A DNA stretch of 46,878 nt, taken from contig DATAIT010000119.1 of NCBI GenBank assembly GCA_036262515.1, positions 1 through 46,878 of the forward strand, read 5' to 3'. Below are positions 7,962-15,993 of this stretch, piece after piece. Every line of letters begins with the position of its first letter. The first letter of the stretch is position 1. The DNA is from Acidimicrobiales bacterium (GTDB taxonomy: Bacteria > Actinomycetota > Acidimicrobiia > Acidimicrobiales > GCA-2861595). The notes under the pieces are model-generated. The model saw only the letters and a program-made list of their open reading frames with translations, was not told the origin of the DNA and did not search any database. The position numbers and the translations under genes were made by a program.

Positions 7962-9487
7962 GCGGTGTCGACGTGGTCGTGGGTGCCGGTCACAACGGGC
8001 TGGTGGCCGCCTGCTACCTGGCGCTGGGCGGGCGCGACGTGGTGGTCCTGGAGCAGCTCGACCGGCCGGGCGGCGGCGCCCGCACCGAGGAGACGGTGCC
8101 CGGCCACCACTTCGACCTGCACTCGGCCGCCCACAACATCATCAACATGACCGACATCCCCGCCGAGCTGGACCTGGCCGGAGCGGGCCTCGAGTACATC
8201 GAGATGGACCCGTTCTCGGTGGCAGTGCACGGCGACGGCCGCCGGGTGAGGTTCTACCGCTCCATCGACGCGACGGTCGACTCGATCGCCGAGGAGTCAC
8301 CGGCGGAGGCGCTGGCCTACCGGCGGTTCCTCCGTACCGCAGTGCCGCTGGTGCGCACGGTCCTTCCCGCCATCCGGGGCGACAGCTCGCCGCGGGTGTT
8401 GCCGGGACAGGTCGCCAACGCCGCCAGGGCGCTGCGCCATGGCCCGCTCACCACGGTCCGCGACCTCTTCGCGCCGTACGACGCACTCCTCCGGCGACGC
8501 CTTCCGAGCGACCTCACGCGAGGTCCGGTGGCCGCCTTCGCTGCCCATGCCGGGGTCGGGCCGACGGTCCCGGGCGGCGCCGTGTTCGCCTTCTGGCAGG
8601 CCGCCTACCACCTCTTCGGACAGTGGCACGGGCGGGGAGGCGCCCAGAATCTCACAGACGCGCTCGTCGCCCGCCTGGCCGCCCTCGGGGGCGAGCTGCG
8701 GTGCAACGCTCCGGTGGCCCGCATCGACGCGTCCGGCGGACACGTGCGGGCCGTGGTGCTGGAGGGAGGCGAGTCGATCAGGGCCTCCACCGTCGTGACG
8801 GCGATGGACCCGAAGACGGCGCTCCTCGAGTTGCTGGACCCGCCGCTCACCGGTGAGGCGGGCACCGAGTTGGCCGCCGCCCGGCGCTCGAACGTGGTCC
8901 AGGCCGTCGTGCACGTGGCCACGGACCGCCTCCCGGCCTATCCGGGCGCCCGCTCGGGCGACTGGAACGGCCTGCAGAGCTACGTGGACCACCTGGGGGA
9001 CCTGTCGCGGGCGTGGACGCAGGCCGAGCAGGGGGCCCTTCCCGACCCGTTGCCGATGTACGCGTTCACGCCCTCGGCGATCGACGGAGGGCTGGCGCCG
9101 CCCGGGCGCCACACCGTCTACCTCGCCTGCCCGGCGGCGCCATCGAGCGTGCGGGGAGGGTGGCCGTCCCGGCGGGACGAGCTGGTGGAGCGCAGCATCG
9201 ACACCGTCGAGGCCCGGGCGCCCGGGTTCCGGCGGTCGATCGTGGGCGTGGCGTCGTGGACGCCCGACGAGATGGAGCGGGCCGGGCGCTGGCCCGGCGG
9301 CCACCCGATGTACCTCGACATCACGCTGGACCAGCTGGGCCCCCTCCGCCCCACCAGGCGGCTCGGTCGATGGCGCACGCCGGTGGACGGCCTGTACGTC
9401 TCCGGAGCGGGCACCAACCCGACGGGGGGCATCGCCGGCACGCCGGGTCGGCAGGCCGCCCGCGCCGTCCTGGCCGACCAGCAATGA
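7958..9487 (+). CDS. Phytoene-desaturase-like FAD-dependent oxidoreductase
   Basis: A 509-residue flavoprotein. The dinucleotide-binding motif is at the N-terminus (VVVGAGHNGLVAACYLALGG, residues about 5-24), followed by VLEQLDRPGGGARTEE. The C-terminal FAD-closing motif is near the end (DGLYVSGAGTNPTGGIAGTPG). The start GTG at 7958 sits just before the GAGHNG strand. The protein belongs to the phytoene dehydrogenase-related (CrtI/PYROXD2-like) group, which in actinobacteria is broad and mostly of unknown substrate. No carotenoid biosynthesis genes such as crtB or crtE are nearby, so carotenoid desaturation should not be assumed. No signal peptide is seen. It overlaps a possible leader ORF by four bases. 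Confidence 0.88.
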   Translation: MSGVDVVVGAGHNGLVAACYLALGGRDVVVLEQLDRPGGGARTEETVPGHHFDLHSAAHNIINMTDIPAELDLAGAGLEYIEMDPFSVAVHGDGRRVRFYRSIDATVDSIAEESPAEALAYRRFLRTAVPLVRTVLPAIRGDSSPRVLPGQVANAARALRHGPLTTVRDLFAPYDALLRRRLPSDLTRGPVAAFAAHAGVGPTVPGGAVFAFWQAAYHLFGQWHGRGGAQNLTDALVARLAALGGELRCNAPVARIDASGGHVRAVVLEGGESIRASTVVTAMDPKTALLELLDPPLTGEAGTELAAARRSNVVQAVVHVATDRLPAYPGARSGDWNGLQSYVDHLGDLSRAWTQAEQGALPDPLPMYAFTPSAIDGGLAPPGRHTVYLACPAAPSSVRGGWPSRRDELVERSIDTVEARAPGFRRSIVGVASWTPDEMERAGRWPGGHPMYLDITLDQLGPLRPTRRLGRWRTPVDGLYVSGAGTNPTGGIAGTPGRQAARAVLADQQ

Positions 9488-9596
9488 CCGCGGCACGGAC
9501 AGGTCGCGCCCCAGCGGACTGGGCGTCGCCAGGTGTCGCCGGGCGCGGCCGAGCGGTCCCCGTCCCGCCGTGCGCCAGGTGCCAGAGTCTGCAGCC

Positions 9597-9818
9597 ATGA
9601 GCATCGGAGCAGAACCGAAGAAGCCGTTCAGCGTGCTGAACGACGGCTTGTACCTGGTGATCGTCACCTCGCTGGCCCTGTACTTCGTGATCGGTGGCAT
9701 CGCGTGGGCGGTGCTCACCTACGACGGCAAGGAGATGCCGGAGGGGCTGGCGGCCACGATCGCCACCGTGGGGGGAGGCCTGCTCGGCGTGCTGTCGCCG
9801 ACCAAGAAGGACGGCTGA
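9597..9818 (+). CDS. Small membrane protein of unknown function
   Basis: A 73-residue protein that I do not recognise by name. Residues about 18-41 (LYLVIVTSLALYFVIGGIAW and onward) form one strong transmembrane helix. A short polar loop TYDGKEMPEG follows, then a second weaker hydrophobic stretch (LAATIATVGGGLLGVL) and a basic tail SPTKKDG. Two-helix hairpins with a Gly-rich second helix are seen in many small actinobacterial membrane proteins and in holin-like proteins, but no lysis gene is nearby. There is no clear ribosome binding site before the ATG at 9597. It lies 109 bp after the flavoprotein gene and converges with the GMC oxidase gene. Confidence 0.7.
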   Translation: MSIGAEPKKPFSVLNDGLYLVIVTSLALYFVIGGIAWAVLTYDGKEMPEGLAATIATVGGGLLGVLSPTKKDG

Positions 9819-9851
9819 CCGCAGGCGGTCGCGACCGGTCGCCGGCGGTGG

Positions 9852-12263
9852 TTACCCGTCGCCGTTGGCGCCGGCCTTTCCGCCGAAGACATCCCACAGG
9901 TCGGCCAGGAACGAGCGGCCGAAGGCGGCCAGGGCGGCCGACCGCTCGTGGGGGCCGGCACCGCCGTGGGCGCTGAAGGTGGTGAGCTGGCGGGCGAAGT
10001 CGGGGACCAGGATGCGCAGGATGCCGCTGGCCACCAACTCGGCGTCGGCGTCGCCGTCGACGGGCACGTGGCCGCGGAGCAGGCGGATGTAGAGCGTCGA
10101 CGTGTCGCTCCACACGTCGAACCCGGCGTCGTCGTGCACGTCCTTGTAGCCGCTCATGGTGAGCGGGTGGCCGGTCGGGTCGGTGAAGTAGAGCCGGTAG
10201 TACATGTGGGTCCGGCCGGGACCGGCGTCCGCCACGAACAGGTTGAAGTCGCCCCGCTCGACCTCCATGCGCCCGCCCAGGGCGTCGCAGCGCACCCATC
10301 CGACCGCCGAGCCGTGGTGGGCCGGCTCGCGGAGGAACCGGTCGACGTCGGGCGCAGTGATCGTGAGGTGGAACATGAAGGCGGTGCCCTCGGCCCTGCC
10401 GGTCTCGAAGGCGGTCCGGTGGTCGGCGGTGTCGAAGGTGATGAATCCGTTCATCTCCTCGGTGAAGGTCACCGAGGTGACGCTGCCGTTGGGCACCGGC
10501 GCGTCGACCGGCGCCGGCGGCACCGGGTCGACGTGTGGCACCGGCAGCACACGCGAACGGGTGGACGGGACCGCTTCGAGCATGTGGTCGACGGCGCGGT
10601 CGGCGAAGGCGGCGATGGTGAGCGACGGGTTGGCGCCCACCGGGCCCGGCATGGCCGCTCCGTCGAGCACGTACAAGCCCGGGTAGGCGAAGGACTCGCC
10701 CCACTGGTCGACGACTCCTTCTGACACGTTCCTGCCCATCGGCACACCGCCGAGCGGGTGGACGGTGACGACCTTCTTGATCCACCAGATGGGGTTGTCC
10801 ACCAGGTCGCCGCCGAGCTCGCCGGCCAGGGCGCGCATGGTGTTCCGGACCCGCTCGAAGAACGAGCGGGACGTGGCCGTGGTCCAGTCGATCTCCAGCT
10901 GCCCGCGACGCAGTCGCATCACGCCGTCGGGGATGTCGCGGCCCATCCCGAGGAGCGGGAGGGAGCTGGACGACACCGCCGCGTCGCCGATGAGGGATGC
11001 GACCTCGACGCTCAGCGAGCTGCGCGGGTTCTTGCGGATCTGCGACATGATCCGGGCGGCCACGATGCTGACGATCCGGCGGTAGCGCGACGGCGCCGTC
11101 ACCGCCTCGGCCATCCAGTCGACGGCGACGGGATATCCGGCGTCCTCCACGTAGTAGCCGGGGCCGTCGCCGCCGTCCGCTGCGTCGGGGACGCGCACGT
11201 AGCTGGTGATCACCGGTCCGTGGCTGCCGTCGAGGGTGCGGTGGGGGGCACGGCGCCCACCCTTCTCTCGGGCGTCGAGGATGATCCCGAGCAGATCGCC
11301 GTTTCCGCAGAAGCGCGTCCCCAGCGCCGGGCCGAGGTCGGGGAAGGCGCTGCGGTTGCGCAGGAGCAGGCCGGTGGTGCCGAGGGTGCCGGCGCCCAGG
11401 ACGACCCGATCGCAGCTGATCGTGATGCGCGGCAGCTTGGCCGTGTTGGTCTTCGTCCCCTCGTGCTCGGGACCGTATTCGACGTAGCCGACCACGAAGC
11501 CGCCGGTCGGCGCCCGCTCGATGCTGTGCACCTCGCACCGTGTGCGGATGTCGGCACCGTGGTGCTTGGCCGCCGACAGGTACGTGTGGTCGAGCGTGTT
11601 CTTGCTGCCTTCGTTGCAGCCCACATCGCACTCACCGCACAGGCGGCACGTGCGGCGGGGGAGGCCGTGGATGTTGGGGTACGGGCCCTCGGGGATCGGC
11701 TCGGCAAGGGCGGGCGGCCGCCCCGGGTTGGCGAAGGTGACGGCGAGGGGGGGCAGTCCCCACTCGAGGCCCAGGGCGGCGGCCGCATCGCGCATGGCCA
11801 CCGTCTTGGGCGGCGACGGGTATCCCGCCGCGCCGAGAGGGAAGCGCTGGGCGCCGAGCATCGCTTCCACGCGGTCGTAGTGCGCCTCCAGGTCGGCCCG
11901 ACCGATGGGCCAGTGCTCGAAGCCACCGCCCACCGGGTGCTCGTGGACGAACCACCGCTCGTCCTTGCGCAGCAGCACGTTGGCGTAGATCAGCGAGCCG
12001 CCGCCGAGTCCGCTGGAGACCACCGCCTCGATGCCGCGGAAGGTCCACACGTCGAACAGGCCGTGGTAGCCGCGGGACGGGTCCCACACGTTCGTGCGCA
12101 TCTCTCTCGGGCGCCGGGGGAACCCGCCCGGTGGATAGGGCTTGCCGCGCTCGAGCACGCACACCGAGCGCCCCGCCTCCGCCAGCCGGTAGGCGGCGAC
12201 GGATCCGCCAAAGCCTGATCCGATCACGACGACGTCGACATGGGTTCCGGTCCGGGTCTGCAT
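9852..12263 (-). CDS. GMC-family oxidoreductase (cholesterol-oxidase-like) with a long C-terminal extension
   Basis: An 803-residue protein. The ATG at 12263 is set by GAAAGGAGCGATCC directly before it. The FAD-binding motif VVVIGSGFGGSVAAYRLAEAG is split here into VVVIGSGFGG (residues about 11-20) and the helix after it. A GLGGGSLIYANV motif follows near 85. A cysteine cluster (CRLCGECDVGC) lies in the mid-region, as in ChoD-type enzymes. The catalytic region has VHPLGGVPMG and ANPSLTIAAFADRA. This part (about 1-570) matches the usual size of FAD cholesterol oxidases such as mycobacterial ChoD. The remaining about 230 residues form an extra domain starting near TSVTFTEEMNGFITF that resembles regions found between GMC and lipase modules in larger fusions. 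Substrate is probably a sterol or another bulky alcohol, by family only. No Tat or Sec signal is seen. Confidence 0.88.
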   Translation of the reverse strand: MQTRTGTHVDVVVIGSGFGGSVAAYRLAEAGRSVCVLERGKPYPPGGFPRRPREMRTNVWDPSRGYHGLFDVWTFRGIEAVVSSGLGGGSLIYANVLLRKDERWFVHEHPVGGGFEHWPIGRADLEAHYDRVEAMLGAQRFPLGAAGYPSPPKTVAMRDAAAALGLEWGLPPLAVTFANPGRPPALAEPIPEGPYPNIHGLPRRTCRLCGECDVGCNEGSKNTLDHTYLSAAKHHGADIRTRCEVHSIERAPTGGFVVGYVEYGPEHEGTKTNTAKLPRITISCDRVVLGAGTLGTTGLLLRNRSAFPDLGPALGTRFCGNGDLLGIILDAREKGGRRAPHRTLDGSHGPVITSYVRVPDAADGGDGPGYYVEDAGYPVAVDWMAEAVTAPSRYRRIVSIVAARIMSQIRKNPRSSLSVEVASLIGDAAVSSSSLPLLGMGRDIPDGVMRLRRGQLEIDWTTATSRSFFERVRNTMRALAGELGGDLVDNPIWWIKKVVTVHPLGGVPMGRNVSEGVVDQWGESFAYPGLYVLDGAAMPGPVGANPSLTIAAFADRAVDHMLEAVPSTRSRVLPVPHVDPVPPAPVDAPVPNGSVTSVTFTEEMNGFITFDTADHRTAFETGRAEGTAFMFHLTITAPDVDRFLREPAHHGSAVGWVRCDALGGRMEVERGDFNLFVADAGPGRTHMYYRLYFTDPTGHPLTMSGYKDVHDDAGFDVWSDTSTLYIRLLRGHVPVDGDADAELVASGILRILVPDFARQLTTFSAHGGAGPHERSAALAAFGRSFLADLWDVFGGKAGANGDG

Positions 12264-12275
12264 GGATCGCTCCTT

Positions 12276-12315
12276 TCGACGGCGGCAAGAACGTATCGAC
12301 GGCGGCAAGAACGTA
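12276..12315. repeat. Perfect 20-bp tandem duplication upstream of the GMC gene
   Basis: The 20-bp unit tcgacggcggcaagaacgta occurs twice with no gap (12276-12295 and 12296-12315). On the coding strand of the GMC gene each copy starts TACGTT, so the duplication also doubles a -10-like hexamer. The proximal copy would give a leader of about 20 nt containing the AAAGGAG ribosome binding site. Confidence 0.9.
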
Positions 12316-12370
12316 CCGTGCCCCACCGCCGGCAGGTGCTGGCGGCCGCCCGCATCCGGACGGCCCCGGG

Positions 12371-13978
12371 CTACTCCCGCACCCACACCTCGACCTGGTG
12401 GCGCCCGGTGGCCCCGTCGGGGAAGGCTGCGTGCTTCACGGCCGTCTGCTTCTCGCCGTCGGCCGTCGTCGCCCGCACGGTGACCGCGTGGTGACCGGGG
12501 GCGGCGGTCCACTCGGTCGCCCACTGCCGCCACGCGTCGTCGCCGAGCGACGGGCCCAGCCCGGCCTGCCGCCACGGCCCGTCGTCCACCTTGACCTCGA
12601 CCGCGCCGATGCCTCGGCCCGGTGCCCACGCCACGCCCGCCACCGTTCGCCGGCCGGCGGCGACATCACCGAACGGCCTCGGGACGTCGATGCGGGACTG
12701 GACCTTGACGGGGGCCCGGCCGGCCCAACCCCGCTCGACCCAGTACGCGTCGAAGGCGTCCCATGTGGTGAGCTCGATCTGGCGCAGCCACTTCGTGGCC
12801 GACAGGTAGCCGTAGAGCCCGGGGACCACCAGGCGGGCCGGGAAGCCGTGCACACGGGGAAGGGGGCGGCCCTCCATGGCGACGGCGACGAGCGCGTCGC
12901 GCCCGTCCATGGCCACCTCGACCGGGAACCCGGCGGTGAACCCGTCGACCGATCTCCCGACGACCTGGGTCGCGTCCGGCCGCACCCCGGCGCGCCGCAG
13001 GAGGTGCGCCAGGGGGACGCCGAGCCACCGGCTCGTGCCCACCAGCGGACCGCCCACCTCGGACGAGACGCAGGCCAGCGTGATGTGGCGCTCCACCAGC
13101 GGCTCGGCCAGCAGCTGGTCGTACGTCAGCTCGAGCGGGGTGTCCACCAGGCCGGTCACCCGCAGCCGCCACGACCGCAGGTCGACAGCCGGCGCCACCA
13201 GCGCCTCGTCGATGCGGAAGAACCGCCCGGTCGGCGTGACGAGCGGGGAGAGCCCCTCGACGTGGAGTGCCTCGGCGCCGGCCGGCGCCGGCGCCGGGTC
13301 GGCAGCGGGGGGAAGGCGCGTCGCCACCGGCTCCGGCGCGCCGGCGCCGGTCCGCCGGATGGCCCAGCCGGCGGCGAGCGCCGCACCGGTGGCCCCACCG
13401 GCGACCGATGCGGCAGACAGGAACCGCCGCCGCGACACCCCCGAGCCGGGCAGCAGGACGCCGGCGTCGGGAGCCGGCGCCGGAGCGAGGGGCGGCGGCA
13501 CGGCGACCGGGTCGTCCGGGCCGGCCCACAATGCCGACAACAGCAACCGGAGGGCGACCGCGCCGGCGAGGGCGGCCGCGGTCGCGCCTGCGGCCGTGCC
13601 GGCCGTCGAGACCTCGCCGATGCGGGCCGCGCACGCCACGGCCAGCGCCCCGAAGACGACGAAAGCGGCGTCCCCGACCCTCGGCCGGCGCCGGGCGAGC
13701 ACGCCGGCGGCGATGCCGATGGCCAGCGCGCCGAGGACCGTGCCGGCCACGACCAAGGGCTTGTCGCGCCGCCCCACGGTCTCGATGGCGGCCCGACCGA
13801 ACCCCGCCGGCGCCTCCCGTATGAACGCCTGGCCGACGACCGTCACCAGCGACGGGACGCGGGTGGAGACGGCGCCGGCCAGCTCGCCCACGGCGAGGGC
13901 GAGGCCGGCGGCCAGGCATCCTGCGGCACCGGCGAGCGGCGCCGCCTGCCTAGGGCCGGGGTCACCCGCCGTCGTCAC
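12371..13978 (-). CDS. Membrane-anchored molybdopterin-dependent oxidoreductase (sulfite-oxidase fold)
   Basis: A 535-residue protein starting at GTG 13978. The N-terminal about 170 residues hold about four hydrophobic helices (for example LAGAAGCLAAGLALAVGELA, PLVVAGTVLGALAIGIAAGV). After them comes a twin-arginine-like motif GVSRRRFLSAASVAGG followed by another hydrophobic stretch, then the catalytic part. The sulfite-oxidase-type molybdopterin domain carries the Mo-ligand cysteine in HITLACVSSEVGG and the GTSRWLGVPLAHLL helix. The C-terminus (from about 435) is the Ig-like dimerisation domain ending VEVWVRE. The catalytic part should face the outside of the membrane. Substrate is unknown: sulfite, methionine sulfoxide repair and others exist in the family. 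It lies 107 bp upstream of the GMC gene on the same strand. Confidence 0.88.
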   Translation of the reverse strand: MTTAGDPGPRQAAPLAGAAGCLAAGLALAVGELAGAVSTRVPSLVTVVGQAFIREAPAGFGRAAIETVGRRDKPLVVAGTVLGALAIGIAAGVLARRRPRVGDAAFVVFGALAVACAARIGEVSTAGTAAGATAAALAGAVALRLLLSALWAGPDDPVAVPPPLAPAPAPDAGVLLPGSGVSRRRFLSAASVAGGATGAALAAGWAIRRTGAGAPEPVATRLPPAADPAPAPAGAEALHVEGLSPLVTPTGRFFRIDEALVAPAVDLRSWRLRVTGLVDTPLELTYDQLLAEPLVERHITLACVSSEVGGPLVGTSRWLGVPLAHLLRRAGVRPDATQVVGRSVDGFTAGFPVEVAMDGRDALVAVAMEGRPLPRVHGFPARLVVPGLYGYLSATKWLRQIELTTWDAFDAYWVERGWAGRAPVKVQSRIDVPRPFGDVAAGRRTVAGVAWAPGRGIGAVEVKVDDGPWRQAGLGPSLGDDAWRQWATEWTAAPGHHAVTVRATTADGEKQTAVKHAAFPDGATGRHQVEVWVRE

Positions 13979-14147
13979 GGTCGGAAGCCTGCTGCAGTCA
14001 CGGCGGCGAATCCAGACGCGGTCGGCAGCAGGCGCCGGTCGACACCGCCCCCCGCGGTGCGACCGACACTTGCATTTTCCGCCCCCCCGGGCCTGCCCAA
14101 GAGCTTCGCGCCCGACCTGCACGATTTCTAGAGGGGCAGCAGGTTTT

Positions 14148-14181
14148 CCGGTGGGGGTGTCAGCACCCCTATCGCCACCGG
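14148..14181 (+). other. Stem-loop in the leader of the CAP-domain gene
   Basis: CCGGTGG (14148-14154) pairs with CCACCGG (14175-14181), and inside it GGGTG (14155-14159) pairs with CACCC (14164-14168) around a four-base loop. There is a one-sided six-base bulge. There is no U-tract after it. It lies 66 nt before the GTG at 14248 and could be part of a structured leader. I cannot match it to a known riboswitch class. Confidence 0.4.
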
Positions 14182-14247
14182 CGGCCCTTGCGGGCGGTTC
14201 GCGCCGTTGGGAAGGGACGCGGTCGCCGCGCGGCGAACTTCGAAGCC

Positions 14248-15264
14248 GTGCCCGGACCCGGTGCTGTCGTCGCACGCTCCGCCCGGCGCACGCGAGCGGC
14301 GCGTTGGGCCCCGGCCGTCCTCCTGGCCTGCGCCTCGGTGATGCTCCACGCCGGGGGTGCCAGCGCCCTGACGGCGGTGGACGTCGAGGCGCAGTTCGCC
14401 GCCCGTGTCAACGGGGAACGGGCGGCTGCCGGGCGCGCCGCGTTGACGACGAGGGACGACCTGGCCGCCGTGGCCCGCAACCACTCGGTGGCCATGGCGG
14501 CGGCCAACCGGCTCTATCACAACACCGAGCTGGCCCAGCAGGTGCAGGGATGGCTGGTCGTGGGGGAGAACGTCGGGATGGGGATGTCGGTGGACGAGAT
14601 CCACGCCGCCCTCATGGGCTCGGCGACCCACCGCGGCGAGATCCTCGACACCCGGTTCACCGATCTCGGCGTCGGCGTCGTGCTGTCCGGCGACGTCATC
14701 TGGGTCACCGAGGTCTTCCGGACGGCGGCCGCTGCCCCGGCTTCCGCATCCGCCCCGCCTCCTGTGCCGCCTGCCGCTTCGGTCCCCGACCCCACCGCCG
14801 CCCCGGCCCCCGACCCGGCGCCGGCCGCCGCCGCCACAACGGCCGAGGACCACCGGCCCCCCGTCTCGCTGCCGGTGCGCCAGGCCCGGAAGGCGGCGAC
14901 GGCCGTCACGACCACCCAGTCGGCCCCGGCTGCTCCCGGCTCGGCGGCGCCGGCCACGCCGCCGCCGACTGCAGTCCCGCCGACCGCGCCGCCGACCCCC
15001 GCAGACGCAACCCTCACCCTCCAGGCGGCTGGGTCGTCGATCCCGCTGCCTGCACCTGCGGGTCCGGCCGCGGCCGGAGTGGCGGCGGCCGCGCTGCTGT
15101 GGGCCGTGTCCGCCGGCATGGTGAAGGTGGCCATCACCCCCGGATTCGGCCCCACCCCCGGCCCCGGCCCCCGCCCCGGCCTCAGCCACCTGTTCTGGCA
15201 GCGGAAATCGACCGCTGGTGGTCGATTTCGGCTGCCAGAAGGACTGGCTGGGGGTGATCGCTGA
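14248..15264 (+). CDS. Secreted CAP/SCP-domain protein with Pro/Ala-rich stalk and C-terminal membrane segment
   Basis: A protein of about 338 residues. GTG at 14248 is preferred because it gives a typical signal peptide (RSARRTRAARW, then APAVLLACASVMLHAGGASA). A TTG at 14188 would add 20 residues. The CAP domain runs from about residue 42 to 155: QFAARVNGERAAAG, LAAVARNHSVAMAA, YHNTEL, VGENVGMG, HRGEILDTRFTDLGVGVV and VIWVTEVF, with the usual His and Glu residues present. Then comes about 130 residues of Pro/Ala/Thr-rich stalk and a hydrophobic helix (AAAGVAAAALLWAVSAGM) near the end. It is therefore secreted and probably membrane- or wall-attached. The last about 24 codons run through a large inverted repeat and may not be ancestral. 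The exact function of bacterial CAP proteins is not settled. Confidence 0.85.
   Translation: MPGPGAVVARSARRTRAARWAPAVLLACASVMLHAGGASALTAVDVEAQFAARVNGERAAAGRAALTTRDDLAAVARNHSVAMAAANRLYHNTELAQQVQGWLVVGENVGMGMSVDEIHAALMGSATHRGEILDTRFTDLGVGVVLSGDVIWVTEVFRTAAAAPASASAPPPVPPAASVPDPTAAPAPDPAPAAAATTAEDHRPPVSLPVRQARKAATAVTTTQSAPAAPGSAAPATPPPTAVPPTAPPTPADATLTLQAAGSSIPLPAPAGPAAAGVAAAALLWAVSAGMVKVAITPGFGPTPGPGPRPGLSHLFWQRKSTAGGRFRLPEGLAGGDR
15193..15240. repeat. Near-perfect 21-bp inverted repeat at the CAP/HAD convergent junction
   Basis: The left arm (15193-15213, ttctggcagcggaaatcgac and one more c) and right arm (15220-15240) are complementary at 20 of 21 positions around a six-base loop. The base composition is lower in GC than the flanks. 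The hairpin sits inside the last codons of the CAP frame and 61 bp before the stop of the convergent HAD gene. It could work as a bidirectional terminator, or be a small dispersed palindromic element. Confidence 0.85.
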
Positions 15265-15300
15265 CCTGAGTGGCGGCCGCCGTCGTGCAGGGGCGGGCGA

Positions 15301-15963
15301 CTACTCGAAGAGGCGGGCCAGGGGGCTCGTGTCGAGGTCGCGCAGCAGCTCGGCCACGTCCTCGTACACCCCGACCGCCCCCGCCTGCTCCAGGTCGCCC
15401 CGCGTCCAGCCGCCGGTGAGAACGGTGACCACGTCGAGCCCGATCTTGTGCGCGGCCTCCAGGTCCCAACGGGTGTCGCCCACGACCATGGTGCGCTCGG
15501 CCGGCAGACCGAGCTTCTCCAGGGCGACGGCGAAGATGTCGGGTGCCGGCTTGCTGGAGCCCACCATGCCGCCGTGGACGATCTCATCGATGGCGTCATC
15601 GGCGTCGATCCTGCTCAGCAGGGCCTCGATGTCCTCCTCCTTCGACGACGTGGCCAGCACCACTTGCACGCCCCGCTTGGACACGGCCCGCAACAGTTCG
15701 GCCGCGCCCGGAAACGAGCGGAGGTCGTCCTTGTACGGCGTGTAGTGGCGGGCGTGGGCGTCGCTCAGCCCCTCGCGCTCCTCGCCGAGCAGCTCCTCGA
15801 GCAGCTGGTCGGACCCCATCCCGATGAGGTGGTGGATGCGGGACATCGGGATGTCCTCGCCCGCTTCCTGGAGCGCCCGCCACCACGCCACCGTGTGGAA
15901 GTAGTTGCTGTCGACGAGCGTCCCGTCGATGTCGAACAACACGGCTGGCTTGGTCGAGGTCAT
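15301..15963 (-). CDS. HAD-superfamily hydrolase (phosphoglycolate-phosphatase/beta-phosphoglucomutase-like)
   Basis: A 220-residue HAD-I hydrolase with all four motifs: I in VLFDIDGTLVDSN (residues about 8-20), II in VVLATSSK, III Lys in GGMVGSSKPAPDIF, and IV in MVVGDTRWDLEAA. The helical cap is inserted between motifs I and II, as in subfamily IA. It should be a cytosolic phosphatase or phosphomutase with an unassigned small-molecule substrate. It starts 30 bp after the giant multicopper oxidase gene on the same strand, so it may be the last gene of that transcript, although no functional link to metal oxidation is evident. It converges with the CAP gene across a strong inverted repeat. 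Confidence 0.93.
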   Translation of the reverse strand: MTSTKPAVLFDIDGTLVDSNYFHTVAWWRALQEAGEDIPMSRIHHLIGMGSDQLLEELLGEEREGLSDAHARHYTPYKDDLRSFPGAAELLRAVSKRGVQVVLATSSKEEDIEALLSRIDADDAIDEIVHGGMVGSSKPAPDIFAVALEKLGLPAERTMVVGDTRWDLEAAHKIGLDVVTVLTGGWTRGDLEQAGAVGVYEDVAELLRDLDTSPLARLFE

Positions 15964-15993
15964 CCCGCAGTGCTACCCAACCAGGCCCGCCGG

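Noticed and set aside
10758..12218. Long plus-strand frame opposite the GMC oxidase gene.
   Set aside because: Composition is Val/Gly/Arg/His-rich without motifs, and the minus strand encodes a complete flavoprotein with FAD and catalytic motifs.
13975..14001. Third mini-ORF (8 codons) ending in GTGA over the molybdoenzyme start.
   Set aside because: The overlap is the same as in the two reported cases, but the hexamer before its GTG is not TAnnnT, so chance overlap is the simpler reading.
13979..14247. Possible c-di-AMP (ydaO-yuaA) riboswitch upstream of the CAP gene.
   Set aside because: A short GAATCC...GGCAGCAGGCG stretch recalls part of the motif, but the other conserved blocks are missing by eye. 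A covariance-model search would decide.
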